In this document: piece after piece, positions 1-15,465 of the stretch | Position numbering within the stretch: position 1 is the stretch's first letter | Layout of the letters: each line of letters starts with the position of its first letter | Notes under the pieces: generated by a model | Database searches by the model: none | Seen by the model: the letters and a program-made list of their open reading frames with translations, nothing else | What the model was told of the DNA's origin: nothing | Program-made: the position numbers and the translations under genes | Source of the DNA: Serratia surfactantfaciens | GTDB lineage: Bacteria; Pseudomonadota; Gammaproteobacteria; Enterobacterales; Enterobacteriaceae | Assembly: GCF_001642805.2 (NCBI RefSeq) | Contig: NZ_CP016948.1 | Location: forward strand, 992,001-1,056,000 | Reading direction: 5' to 3' | Length of the DNA stretch: 64,000 nucleotides

Positions 1-975
1 TCATCGGTATCTGAGCTGTCCATCAATCCGATCAATTTCTTTGGTTCATTGACCAAGGTATGGTCGTTGCTAAAAAAAATTAACCCTGACGTACTGCATT
101 GTATCACTATCAAACCTTGCTTGATGGGGGGGTTCTTCGCGCGTTTTTACAATAAGCCCATTATTTTAGGCTTTGTCGGACTTGGGCGCGTCTTTATGGA
201 GGATAAATTGTCGATGAACGTCATTCGCTATCTGACGTTACATTCGTACAATCATATTTTCAAAAACCCAAAATGCTTGCTGGCCTTTGAGCATGAACAC
301 GATCGCGATCGGCTTTTGGCGCTCACTGAAGCGAAGAAAAGCCAAACGGTTGTGATCGACGGCGCAGGGATCAATCCTGATATCTATCATTACTCGCTGG
401 AAATCAACCGCGAAAAACCGGTCGTCTTGTTCGCCAGCCGTTTGCTCTGGAGCAAAGGATTGGGCGATCTGGTCGAGGTGAAAAAGCGGTTGGCGCATAA
501 AGGCGTTGATTTTGTGCTTAATGTTGCGGGAATTTCCATTGTTGACGATCCGGATGCTATTCCGCTGTCGCAAATAGAAGAATGGCATCAGCAAGGGCTC
601 ATCAACTGGTTGGGTCGTTGCAGCGATGTCTATAGTCTGATTGAAGCTTCTAACGTTGTCGCTCTGCCTTCTACGTATTCAGAAGGCATTCCGCGTATTT
701 TGCTGGAAGCGTCTTCGGTTGGGCGTGCTTGCATCGCTTATGACGTGGGCGGTTGCCAAAGTCTGATTATTGATGAGTACACCGGAAGTCTGGTAGAGAT
801 GCGTAATATCGATGTCTTGGCAGTGAAGTTGGAGCAGCTGCTTACCAGCCCAACCAAGCGCGTCGAGATGGGGGTGCGCAGCCGTGAGCGTATCGAGAGC
901 AAGTTCGCCTCATCATTGGTTATTGATGACACGCTAAAGCTCTATCAGCGCGCGATCGCAACCGGAAGTTATTGA
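1..975 (+). CDS. Glycosyltransferase family 4 (5' end missing)
   Basis: Retaining GT-B glycosyltransferase, probably transferring a sugar onto lipid-linked surface polysaccharide at the cytoplasmic membrane face. The reading frame is open from base 1, so the start lies outside the window; the TTG at 49 is only an internal possible start. The visible 324 residues hold the C-terminal nucleotide-sugar domain with the family E-x7-E motif (EGIPRILLE, about residues 228-236) and the preceding VVLFASRLLWSKG strand. The upstream part resembles WbpH/CapM-type enzymes (LKKINPDVLHCITIKP). Donor and acceptor cannot be told. It sits just before gnd, as O-antigen genes do in enterobacteria. Confidence 0.85.
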   Translation, partial: SSVSELSINPINFFGSLTKVWSLLKKINPDVLHCITIKPCLMGGFFARFYNKPIILGFVGLGRVFMEDKLSMNVIRYLTLHSYNHIFKNPKCLLAFEHEHDRDRLLALTEAKKSQTVVIDGAGINPDIYHYSLEINREKPVVLFASRLLWSKGLGDLVEVKKRLAHKGVDFVLNVAGISIVDDPDAIPLSQIEEWHQQGLINWLGRCSDVYSLIEASNVVALPSTYSEGIPRILLEASSVGRACIAYDVGGCQSLIIDEYTGSLVEMRNIDVLAVKLEQLLTSPTKRVEMGVRSRERIESKFASSLVIDDTLKLYQRAIATGSY

Positions 976-989
976 GCGTCTTGTGAAAG

Positions 990-1025
990 TTGGGTTTTTC
1001 GCTGAAAGGGCAGTGGAAAACCCAA
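990..1025. other. Hairpin after glycosyltransferase gene
   Basis: Nine-base perfect arms TTGGGTTTT (990-998) and AAAACCCAA (1017-1025) lie just after the stop codon. There is no clear U-tract after the second arm, so it may be a weak terminator or a 3' stabilising hairpin. Confidence 0.45.
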
Positions 1026-1159
1026 ATTTGTAAGCAAGAGCCATGGCATTAACCTAAATCGCTGTTATTGTCGCGATTGTGCAATTTTTGATGGTTCGTA
1101 ATCTGTTGCAAAGCCTATCGCACCAATCACTACCCACCCGGCTCAATCCTGAGTTAACA

Positions 1160-1175
1160 TGTGTGCCACATCACA
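1160..1175. promoter_or_regulatory. Weak CRP-like site before gnd
   Basis: TGTGT-N6-TCACA, one mismatch from the CRP consensus TGTGA-N6-TCACA, 54 bases before the gnd start. One half is ideal. Chance occurrence is possible. Confidence 0.25.
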
Positions 1176-1228
1176 AAACCTGTTGGCCCGCGTTGCCAAC
1201 AGGGTCATCCTCAGACAGGAGTTCCTAA

Positions 1229-2635
<1,407 letters not shown>

Positions 2636-2660
2636 CATACTGTAATTGTTTAATATTTTA

Positions 2661-2690
2661 AACCGCCATGCCATTGGCATGGTGGTTTTC
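2661..2690 (+). terminator. Rho-independent terminator of gnd
   Basis: AACCGCCATGCC, loop ATTG, then GCATGGTGGTT running into TTTT. It starts 25 bases after the gnd stop. Confidence 0.85.
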
Positions 2691-2857
2691 TTGGCTTTAA
2701 TTAATTATTTCTGTTAGCCGTTCCTGCATTCATTGTTGCTAATTCATTTGGCGCCATTCCCTCTGTCTTCAATATTGCGAAATTACCAGGATAGCATATA
2801 TATGCTGACTCTCAACGACATTATTAGATAGAGAGAAAGGTTTATACTAAGGTTTTT

Positions 2858-3958
2858 ATGAAAAAAATAACCTATCTTGAAGGTTTACGGGGTATATGCT
2901 GTTTTATTGTTATTATTGACCACTGTGTCAGCATCTATAAACCAGATATTAGATATACATCGTTTAGCGAAATCGGAGGAATGCTTCGGCGGTTAATTGC
3001 ATGGACACCGTTAAATATAGTTTACAGTGGGATTGCGCCTGTTTGCATTTTTTTCATTCTAAGCGGTTTTGTTCTTTCAATTAAGTTCAATAAAACCCAC
3101 GAGAGTAGTGCCATATTCAATGGCGTTGTAAAGAGGTACCCGAGACTAGTTCTTCCTATTTTAGCCTCTATGCTAATGAGTGCATTGCTATATTATGTAT
3201 TGAAGCATACAACTGGCCATGTGATTGAACTTGGTTTTATGCCAGCGATTCTTGAAGCGGTATATTTCGCGCCTTTCCAACATGTACCGCTGCATAATTA
3301 TGCGCTGTGGACTATATCTTTCGAACTTTATGGTTCTTTTATTGTTTTCGGTCTGCTTGCTTTTTTCGGCATGCATCGTAGACGACTAATATTTTATGCA
3401 TTAGTTTTCTCTTTCCTTTATGCATGGGGCTCCTTTTATTGTCTCTTCGTCTTTGGAATGATTCTAAACGATGTATACATTGAAAATAAATTTAAAATCC
3501 ATGGAGTGCTGCGTGCGCTTATGTTTTTGATCGGCATTGTGCTGGCAACTTCGCCGTATGAACGGGATGGCGTGTATTTATATGGCGGTGTCTATAAATA
3601 CATTGAATATATTTCCTTCGGTTCATATCGGGATACTTATCAAATGCTTATGTTGACGGGAAGCATGCTTGTTTTTATGTCGATTTTAGGCGGCAGTTTG
3701 AGCGAAAAGTTGCTCGAAAACAAGTTGGCGCAGTTTTTGGGACGTATTTCTTTCCCCTTATATGTCGTACATGTCTGTATACTTAATATTATTGCAGCAA
3801 TAGCGAAGAGTTATTACGGTGATATACACATGTCTACATTCATCATGCTGTTGTTAGTTACCGTATCAGTGTGCCTACTGCTTTCTTATTACTTTGAAAA
3901 GTATGTTGACTTGCCCTCAATCAAAATGGCAAATGTATTCGCTAAAAAAATAGCATAG
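2858..3958 (+). CDS. Acyltransferase 3 family membrane protein (probable polysaccharide O-acetyltransferase)
   Basis: Integral membrane acyltransferase of the OafA/NodX type, expected to move an acetyl or similar group onto surface sugar chains. The 366 residues begin with the family signature YLEGLRGICCFIVIIDHCVS (residues 6-25), whose Arg and His are the conserved catalytic or structural positions, and contain about ten hydrophobic segments. It lacks the C-terminal SGNH domain that longer members carry. The gene is clearly AT-rich compared with gnd and his, as is usual for horizontally exchanged O-antigen modification genes. It is followed after 50 bases by GT2 genes on the same strand. The acyl group and acceptor are unknown. 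Confidence 0.85.
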   Translation: MKKITYLEGLRGICCFIVIIDHCVSIYKPDIRYTSFSEIGGMLRRLIAWTPLNIVYSGIAPVCIFFILSGFVLSIKFNKTHESSAIFNGVVKRYPRLVLPILASMLMSALLYYVLKHTTGHVIELGFMPAILEAVYFAPFQHVPLHNYALWTISFELYGSFIVFGLLAFFGMHRRRLIFYALVFSFLYAWGSFYCLFVFGMILNDVYIENKFKIHGVLRALMFLIGIVLATSPYERDGVYLYGGVYKYIEYISFGSYRDTYQMLMLTGSMLVFMSILGGSLSEKLLENKLAQFLGRISFPLYVVHVCILNIIAAIAKSYYGDIHMSTFIMLLLVTVSVCLLLSYYFEKYVDLPSIKMANVFAKKIA

Positions 3959-4008
3959 TTTTAGCAACCATCAAATATATAGCTGACATTTCTAAGTGGA
4001 TCCAATGA

Positions 4009-5031
4009 ATGAATAAGGATGCTATGATCGACGTTAAGAGTAATGCTTCCGCAGCAAGCGAAAGTGTTAAGGTCTCGATAATAATCCCGGTATACAATGC
4101 TCAGAATTCCATTGTTGCAACCCTGGATTCTATTTTACGTGCGATTAAGAGTACACATGAAATCATCCTTGTCGATGATTGCTCAAGTGACAATACTATC
4201 TCGGTGATCGAGGATTATCTTGCCCAGAGAGAAAATATCAAGCTCATTAGGCAAGAGAAAAATCAGGGGCCTGGTATTGCCCGAGATGCAGGCCTGGCAT
4301 CAGCGAGCGGTGAGTATACGATCTTCTTCGACAGCGATGACTTTATGTTGCCTAATGTGGCTGATAATGCCATCGCCAAGCTTGAAAAAGAAAAGCTGGA
4401 CGTTGCTGTAACTCAGTACAATATCGTTTATGGCAAAGCCAAAGAAAGTATTGGCATGTGGGAAGGCGATGAGAAATTGTTTGAGGAAGTACGTGTAAAA
4501 CATGGTGATATTCTTTCTCTGAAAATGCTACCCGATTTTCTGACGCTAACAAACTATCCTTGGAATAAAGTCTGTAGAACACGATTTTTAAAGGATAATG
4601 ACATAAAATTTGGTAGTTTACGTCTGCATGAAGATATTTTACCTCACTGGAAAATATTGATGAATGCAGAAAAGATTGCCATTCTGAACGATGCAATATG
4701 TAATTATATGCTTTGCCCAGAAGGCAGCAATGTGACTAATAATAAAAGTCAGTTACGTATGCAGTGCGTGGATGCTATTGCCGAATTATATGACTATATT
4801 AAGTCAGACAAGCGCCATGATGTCTATACAACGAGTTTCTTCGTGTTTAGCGTTAATCTGGTTGATTGGGCAAAAGAAAATATAGTCATTGACTTCAAGT
4901 CAGCGCTAACCTCCAAAGTGAGAGACGTTTTCCTGCAGAGCAGCTACAGCGATCTGCAAAAAGTTTTCCACACGAATAAATATATTCATTCTAAAGTGTG
5001 CGAGTATTTAGTTAATAAAAAGGTTTTTTGA
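4009..5031 (+). CDS. Glycosyltransferase family 2
   Basis: Inverting GT-A glycosyltransferase. The domain starts at VSIIIPVYNAQNS (residues 23-35), continues with IILVDDCSSDNT, and has the metal-binding DSDD (108-111). About 220 residues of C-terminal region do not resemble anything specific. The start is uncertain: ATG at 4009 is used here, but ATG at 4024 in the same frame has a closer AAGGA (4015-4019). The overlapping ATGAATGAATAA at 4005 is out of frame and stops at once. The stop is one base before the next glycosyltransferase start, so the two are almost certainly co-transcribed. The substrate is unknown. Confidence 0.87.
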   Translation: MNKDAMIDVKSNASAASESVKVSIIIPVYNAQNSIVATLDSILRAIKSTHEIILVDDCSSDNTISVIEDYLAQRENIKLIRQEKNQGPGIARDAGLASASGEYTIFFDSDDFMLPNVADNAIAKLEKEKLDVAVTQYNIVYGKAKESIGMWEGDEKLFEEVRVKHGDILSLKMLPDFLTLTNYPWNKVCRTRFLKDNDIKFGSLRLHEDILPHWKILMNAEKIAILNDAICNYMLCPEGSNVTNNKSQLRMQCVDAIAELYDYIKSDKRHDVYTTSFFVFSVNLVDWAKENIVIDFKSALTSKVRDVFLQSSYSDLQKVFHTNKYIHSKVCEYLVNKKVF

Positions 5032-5032
5032 G

Positions 5033-6307
5033 ATGACTGCAAAATTATCTATCATTGTCACATCCTATAACATCGAAAAATACATTGGCGAATGCTTGGA
5101 CAATGTTCTGGCCCAATCGTTAGAAGACATTGAAGTCATTGTAGTGGATGATGGTTCTAAAGATAGTACGCCGAAAATTATCGAATCATATGCAGAGAAA
5201 GATAAGCGTATCATTCCTATTCTGATGAAAGAGAATTCACCTGGTGGGGTTGCTACCGTTGCCAATATTGGCATGGAAGCAGCTACGGGCGAATTCATTG
5301 GTTTTGCCGACGGTGACGATCTTTACGATCCGACAATGTTCGAGAAGCTTTATAACATTGCAGTGGCTGAAAATGCCGACGTCGCGATGTGCAATTTCCT
5401 CGAATTTGAGACAGAAACCGGTATCGAAAATGCGCCGTATGAACCTGCGTGGGCGCCATTGGCGAAAGAGCCTGTTTGGGATATCCGCAGCGTTGAGAAC
5501 AAGAAGAAAGTTCTCGAGTTATTACCGGTGCCATGGCGTAAAATTTACAAGCGTAAACTCATTACTGACAATAATCTGAAATTCCCTGTTGGAAAATACT
5601 TCTTTGAAGATAATGGGTTCCATTGGTTTGTCACGTTAACGTCAGATAAAGTCTGCTTTATCGACGAAGTGCTGTGCTATCACAGACGTAATCGTGCCGG
5701 CCAGACGATGATGGCCGGCGGGGATCGGTTACTCGGTGTTTTCCTGCAGCACCAGGTTATTTTTGACTATCTTGAAAAGTCAAAAATGCTGGCGCAATAT
5801 CGCGAGTATTCACTCAACTGGCTGATTGGTCATATTGCTTGGGTAAGCCAGGTTCTCACACCTACATTTTCCACAGAGTTCTACCAAACGCTGTTGCCGC
5901 ATGTAAAACGCTATCAGAAAGATGAAATTCAGCGGTATTTGTCCACACGCTTCTATGATAGAAAAACGGTTGGTCTCGTTATCGCACTGATGAAAGAAAA
6001 CAGTGCAGATTTCTCAAAAGTTATGAATGGCTGGGTAGCGAAAACGAAGGCTGAAAAATTACGCTTCAACTACGACAAACTGGGAGCGAGTGGTTTGCTA
6101 AACATGCTAGTACGTGTTGGCAAGCATAAGTTTGTCGAGCGCGGGCTACATCGAAAGAGTACGCGAACTTTGTTAATTGATAACAATGCAAAACTGGATT
6201 CTATTCATTGGCGTTTGTCGGAGTTAGAGCGAATGATCGAGTCTGGGTTTATTCTGCAAGAGCAGAGAATTGCAGAAATAAAAAAACAGGTTGAAGAGAT
6301 TAAATAA
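5033..6307 (+). CDS. Glycosyltransferase family 2 with C-terminal coiled coil
   Basis: GT-A glycosyltransferase of 424 residues. The N-terminal domain has LSIIVTSYNIEKYIGECLDN, VIVVDDGSKDST and the metal-binding DGDD (93-96). The last 45 residues form a charged heptad-like helix (RLSELERMIESGF to the end), which looks like a short coiled coil. It starts one base after the previous stop and ends in a strong terminator, so with its neighbours it forms a small operon. It probably builds the outer part of a surface glycan. The linkage made cannot be inferred. Confidence 0.87.
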   Translation: MTAKLSIIVTSYNIEKYIGECLDNVLAQSLEDIEVIVVDDGSKDSTPKIIESYAEKDKRIIPILMKENSPGGVATVANIGMEAATGEFIGFADGDDLYDPTMFEKLYNIAVAENADVAMCNFLEFETETGIENAPYEPAWAPLAKEPVWDIRSVENKKKVLELLPVPWRKIYKRKLITDNNLKFPVGKYFFEDNGFHWFVTLTSDKVCFIDEVLCYHRRNRAGQTMMAGGDRLLGVFLQHQVIFDYLEKSKMLAQYREYSLNWLIGHIAWVSQVLTPTFSTEFYQTLLPHVKRYQKDEIQRYLSTRFYDRKTVGLVIALMKENSADFSKVMNGWVAKTKAEKLRFNYDKLGASGLLNMLVRVGKHKFVERGLHRKSTRTLLIDNNAKLDSIHWRLSELERMIESGFILQEQRIAEIKKQVEEIK

Positions 6308-6316
6308 GCAGAAGTG

Positions 6317-6345
6317 AGCCTTATGCGGTAGCATAAGGCTTTTTT
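6317..6345 (+). terminator. Rho-independent terminator
   Basis: AGCCTTATGC, loop GGTA, GCATAAGGCT, then a run of six T. It starts 10 bases after the stop of the second GT2 gene. Confidence 0.95.
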
Positions 6346-6456
6346 CATTTAATCTCCTTCGATTCTATGATTATGGGATTAAACGCGGGAGGTTTCACTG
6401 GGGGCCAATGTCATTTTAAAAGTTGGCTTTATTACAATAAACATGGTGGAATAATA

Positions 6457-7830
6457 ATGTCTGAAGATAAAACGATACCCTATGTTTCGGTAGTCATGCC
6501 AGTTTTTAATGCCGAGATTTATATTTTTGATGTCATTGATAAAGTCAGAAAGCAAACACTGAAATCGCTCGAGATTATTATCGTTGACGATAATTCCACG
6601 GATGGTACCAAGGCGATCCTGGAACGTATTGCCGCCGAGGATGACAGAGTTATACTGCTTTCAGGAATTGAAGGTGGTGGGGCCGGTGCTGCGCGCAATG
6701 TTGGTTTAAGCCATGCTAGAGGTGAGTTTGTTGTTTTCCTCGATGATGATGATTTTGTTGATGAAAACCTGATGGAAAAAGCCTATTCAATGGCGAAATC
6801 GCATGATGCCGATGTTGTCATTTATAGAAGCCAGTTCTATAACGTTCAGCAGGATAAGCATCTGTCGATCCACTGGTCTATACGCACAGATCTACTGCCA
6901 CAAAAAAATGTATTCTCTTCCGTTGAGATTAAGAAGGATTTTTTCAACGCTTTTGTTTGGTGGCCTTGGGACAAAATGTTGAAACGTGAGAGGATATTGG
7001 CCGAAGGTTTACAATTTCAGCAGATAAGAACCTCAAACGATCTTTATTTCATTTGTGCGTTCGTTTTGTTATCTGAAAAAATATGTATTCTCGATGATGT
7101 ATTAATTGATCACACGGTTTCCAGAGAGACATCTCTGTCTAATACTCGCGAAAAATCCTACCACTGTGCAATTGATGCGTTGGAAGCATTGAGATCCTTA
7201 ATGATTGAACGAGGGATCTATTATGATGGACGAAAAATCGATTTTATCAACTATTCGGCTTCGTTCCTAGAGTGGCATTTGAATACCCTGTATGGTAAGG
7301 CTTACTTCACATTATATGAAGATATCAAAAGTTATCTGAATAAACTCGGTGCCAAGCTCGAGGATTTTTACGAAGAAAGAACACAAGTCTTTTTCGACAG
7401 TCTTTATCGTTTGTCAGCGAATGACTATCTCTTTTATTTAAGTCGACGTTTACAGAATGAAAATGATGAGCTGGTTTCTGCTAATTATGATCTCTCTTCT
7501 GCCAATCGCGAAGCCGCGTCGTCTTATCAGATATTATCTACCTCTTATCAAGATGTTTGCGCTGAGTTCAAACGAAAAGAGGAAACGGAACAAAAGCTTC
7601 ATGCTGAACAGCAAGCTATGGAGGCGAAGTTGAGTGCCCTGGAGGCTCGGCTCAGAGCTCATGAAGGGGTTATTCTCGAGAAAGACCACCAATTGAGAGC
7701 CGCTGACAGCGAGATAGAGTCGCTTACGCATCAACTCAGAGAGTGCGAAATGCGTAATCGTGAGATCGTTAATTCCTGGTCATGGCGGCTGATGGCTCTG
7801 TTCCGTCCTTCGCGTAAAAACGGAAAATAA
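6457..7830 (+). CDS. Glycosyltransferase family 2 with long C-terminal coiled coil
   Basis: GT-A glycosyltransferase of 457 residues from the ATG at 6457, chosen because GGTGGA lies six bases upstream; an in-frame ATG at 6367 would add 30 residues without family similarity. The GT2 domain has VSVVMPVFNAEIYI, IIVDDNSTDGT and an acidic DDDD (96-99) at the metal site. From about residue 335 to 440 the protein is a long coiled coil rich in Glu, Gln and Ala, closing with SWSWRLMALFRPSRKNGK, an aromatic/basic tail common at the end of polysaccharide glycosyltransferases. It is separated from the preceding genes by a terminator, so it has its own promoter. The substrate is unknown. Confidence 0.87.
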   Translation: MSEDKTIPYVSVVMPVFNAEIYIFDVIDKVRKQTLKSLEIIIVDDNSTDGTKAILERIAAEDDRVILLSGIEGGGAGAARNVGLSHARGEFVVFLDDDDFVDENLMEKAYSMAKSHDADVVIYRSQFYNVQQDKHLSIHWSIRTDLLPQKNVFSSVEIKKDFFNAFVWWPWDKMLKRERILAEGLQFQQIRTSNDLYFICAFVLLSEKICILDDVLIDHTVSRETSLSNTREKSYHCAIDALEALRSLMIERGIYYDGRKIDFINYSASFLEWHLNTLYGKAYFTLYEDIKSYLNKLGAKLEDFYEERTQVFFDSLYRLSANDYLFYLSRRLQNENDELVSANYDLSSANREAASSYQILSTSYQDVCAEFKRKEETEQKLHAEQQAMEAKLSALEARLRAHEGVILEKDHQLRAADSEIESLTHQLRECEMRNREIVNSWSWRLMALFRPSRKNGK

Positions 7831-7899
7831 AGAATCACGTAGTGGGGCTGGGGAGAGCTCTCTTCTGCTGCAGAGTTCGATTCCTGTGAACAAATCATA

Positions 7900-7931
7900 A
7901 GCCGCCGAGGTTAACGCCCGGCGGCTTTTTT
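7900..7931 (+). terminator. Terminator between glycosyltransferase and his operon
   Basis: GCCGCCG (7901-7907) pairs with CGGCGGC (7919-7925), followed by TTTTTTT on the plus strand. It terminates the GT2 gene; the minus-strand side has only two T, so it would serve his poorly. Confidence 0.85.
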
Positions 7932-7949
7932 ATTGCGCGTAATTTAGCG

Positions 7950-8563
7950 TCACGCTTTTTTCTGATGCCGCTCGCGCAGCCGGCCGATCACCGCGCTCAG
8001 ATCCAGATCCTGGTCCTGTAGCAGCACCAGCAGGTGATAGATCAGGTCCGAGGCTTCGTTGGTCAGCTCTTCGCGATCATTGACCGTGGCGGCCAGCGCG
8101 GTTTCCACGCCTTCCTCCCCAACCTTCTGCGCGATGCGCTTGGTGCCGCTGGCGTACAGGCTGGCGGTGTACGAGCTGTCCGGGCTGGCGTGCTTGCGCT
8201 CCGCCAGCAGCTGTTCCAGCTGATAGAGGAACGTCCAGTCGCTGGCGGCCGGGTGGAAGCAGCTGCTGTTGCCCAGGTGGCAGGTCGGGCCGATCGGGTT
8301 GGCCAATACCAGCAGCGTGTCGTTATCGCAGTCCGGCGTGATGCTGACCACCTTGAGGAAGTGGCCGGAGCTTTCACCCTTGGTCCACAGGCGCTGCTTG
8401 GTGCGTGAGAAGAAGGTGACGTTGCCGCTCTGCTCGGTGGTCGCCAGCGCTTCCGGCGTCATGTAGCCCAGCATCAGCACTTCGCCGGAAACGGCATGTT
8501 GCACGATGGCGGGCATCAGGCCGTCGGTTTTTTCCCAGTCCAGCTGGTTTCTTTGTTGTTCTG

Positions 8564-8570
<7 letters not shown>
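7950..8570 (-). CDS. hisI: Phosphoribosyl-AMP cyclohydrolase / phosphoribosyl-ATP pyrophosphatase
   Basis: Bifunctional HisIE, steps 2 and 3 of histidine synthesis: removes pyrophosphate from PR-ATP, then opens the adenine ring of PR-AMP. In 206 residues, the N-terminal cyclohydrolase domain (about 1-110) has the zinc and magnesium ligands in [11 protein letters not shown] and HLGNSSCF. The C-terminal pyrophosphohydrolase domain (about 115-206) has the Glu-rich helix [13 protein letters not shown]. It is the last gene of the operon and its start overlaps the end of hisF by seven bases, as in E. coli. Confidence 0.97.
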
Positions 8571-14111
<5,541 letters not shown>

Positions 14112-14115
14112 GGCG

Positions 14116-15015
14116 TTACTCCATCATCTTTTCAATCGGCAGCACCAGAATCGAGCTGGCGCCGAGCGCTTTCAGTTTTTCCATGGTTTCCCAGAACAGG
14201 GTTTCGCTGCTGACCATGTGCATCGCCACGCGGTTCTGCGCACCGGCCAGCGGCAGAATGGTCGGGCGTTCGGCGCCCGGCAGCAGCGCGACGATCTCGT
14301 CCAGCTTCTCGCTCGGCGCGTGCAGCATGATGTATTTGGATTCGCGCGCCTGGATCACGCCCTGAATACGGGTCATCAGGCGGTCGATCAGCTGCTGTTT
14401 GGCTTCCGGCATTTCGCCGTCGCGCTGGATAAGACAAGCTTTGGAGCGGTAGATCACCTCCACTTCGCGCAGGCCGTTGGCTTCCAGCGTGGCGCCGGTA
14501 GAGACCAGATCGCAGATGGCGTCGGCCAGACCTGCGCGCGGCGCCACCTCTACCGAGCCGTTCAACAGACAGGATTTGAAGCGCACGCCCTGTTTGTCGA
14601 GGTATTGCTTCAGCAGGTGCGGGTAAGAGGTGGCGATGCGGGCGTCCTGCAGGCTTTGCGGGCCGGCGTATTCGGCGTCGAGCGGGGTGGCCAGCGACAG
14701 GCGGCAGCCGCCGAAATCGAGGCGGCGCAGGGTGAAGTAACGCGGGTCTTCACCCTGGGCGCGGCGGCTGAGCAGCTCTTCTTCCAGCACGTTCTCGCCG
14801 ATGATGCCCAGATCGACCACGCCGTCCATCACCAGGCCTGGAATGTCGTCGTCGCGCACGCGCAGGATGTCGATCGGCATGTTCTCGGCGAAGGCGATCA
14901 GACGCTGCTGCTGCAGGTTGATCTTGATGCCGCAGCGCGCCAGCAGCTCCTGGGATTCATCGCTCAGGCGGCCCGACTTCTGCATTGCGATCCGTAAACG
15001 TGTCTTGTCCAGCAT
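14116..15015 (-). CDS. hisG: ATP phosphoribosyltransferase (long form)
   Basis: First and committed enzyme of histidine synthesis, joining ATP and PRPP and feedback-inhibited by histidine. At 299 residues it is the long hexameric form, with a periplasmic-binding-like catalytic domain ([37 protein letters not shown]) and a C-terminal ACT-like regulatory domain for histidine (from about 225). It is the first structural gene after the leader and attenuator, so it also sits at the transcriptional control point. Confidence 0.97.
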   Translation of the reverse strand: MLDKTRLRIAMQKSGRLSDESQELLARCGIKINLQQQRLIAFAENMPIDILRVRDDDIPGLVMDGVVDLGIIGENVLEEELLSRRAQGEDPRYFTLRRLDFGGCRLSLATPLDAEYAGPQSLQDARIATSYPHLLKQYLDKQGVRFKSCLLNGSVEVAPRAGLADAICDLVSTGATLEANGLREVEVIYRSKACLIQRDGEMPEAKQQLIDRLMTRIQGVIQARESKYIMLHAPSEKLDEIVALLPGAERPTILPLAGAQNRVAMHMVSSETLFWETMEKLKALGASSILVLPIEKMME

Positions 15016-15086
15016 GGTAACCTCTGTTTAATCTGTAATTTTATGAATTTATTGTAAAAACTATTCTTTTCTGTCTGTCCGGAGCC

Positions 15087-15121
15087 AAAAAAAAACCCTC
15101 GGAAGAAATCTTCCGAGGGCT
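15087..15121 (-). terminator. his attenuator (terminator stem)
   Basis: On the minus strand CCCTCGGAAGA, loop TT, TCTTCCGAGGG is followed by a run of nine T, placed between the leader peptide and hisG. Upstream, CTGGAAGA and TCTTCCAG arms (about 15145-15172) give the competing antiterminator structure. This is the classical arrangement for histidyl-tRNA-dependent attenuation. Confidence 0.93.
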
Positions 15122-15188
15122 CTCTCTTGCGTTCTGCGCGCCACTGGAAGATTAACAAACCGTCTTCCAGCACTCATCGCCTGAAAGA

Positions 15189-15236
15189 CTAGTCAGGGTG
15201 ATGGTGATGATGGTGGTTGAACTGAACGCGTGTCAT
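15189..15236 (-). CDS. hisL: his operon leader peptide
   Basis: A 15-residue peptide, MTRVQFNHHHHHHPD, with six consecutive His codons (E. coli has seven). Ribosome stalling at these codons when charged His-tRNA is scarce prevents the downstream terminator stem from forming. It lies 70 bases upstream of the terminator and 50 bases after the promoter. The leader is too short for usual gene finders but is unmistakable by sequence and context. Confidence 0.95.
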   Translation of the reverse strand: MTRVQFNHHHHHHPD

Positions 15237-15281
15237 GGTGTTTTCTCTCAGCAAAAGTCGGTAAAAAACCGTATGCCAATT

Positions 15282-15311
15282 AAGCTAAACTATCCGCTGT
15301 CCGCCGTGCAA
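15282..15311 (-). promoter_or_regulatory. his operon promoter
   Basis: Minus-strand -35 TTGCAC (15311-15306) and -10 TAGCTT (15287-15282) with an 18-base spacer, 46 bases before the hisL start. The -10 resembles the E. coli his TAGGTT. Confidence 0.6.
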
Positions 15312-15465
15312 CTCTTTTTTATCGTCATAAATTTAATTTATTGAAACAGGTTGGGTTATTAGCCATAGACGGCTTTACCTAACCTTAAGCCGGGCAGATT
15401 GTATCGCCGCGCGCAGTGGCGTAGCCTTAGAAGTAGAGCGCTGCATTCTTCAGGAGAGGAAGAGG

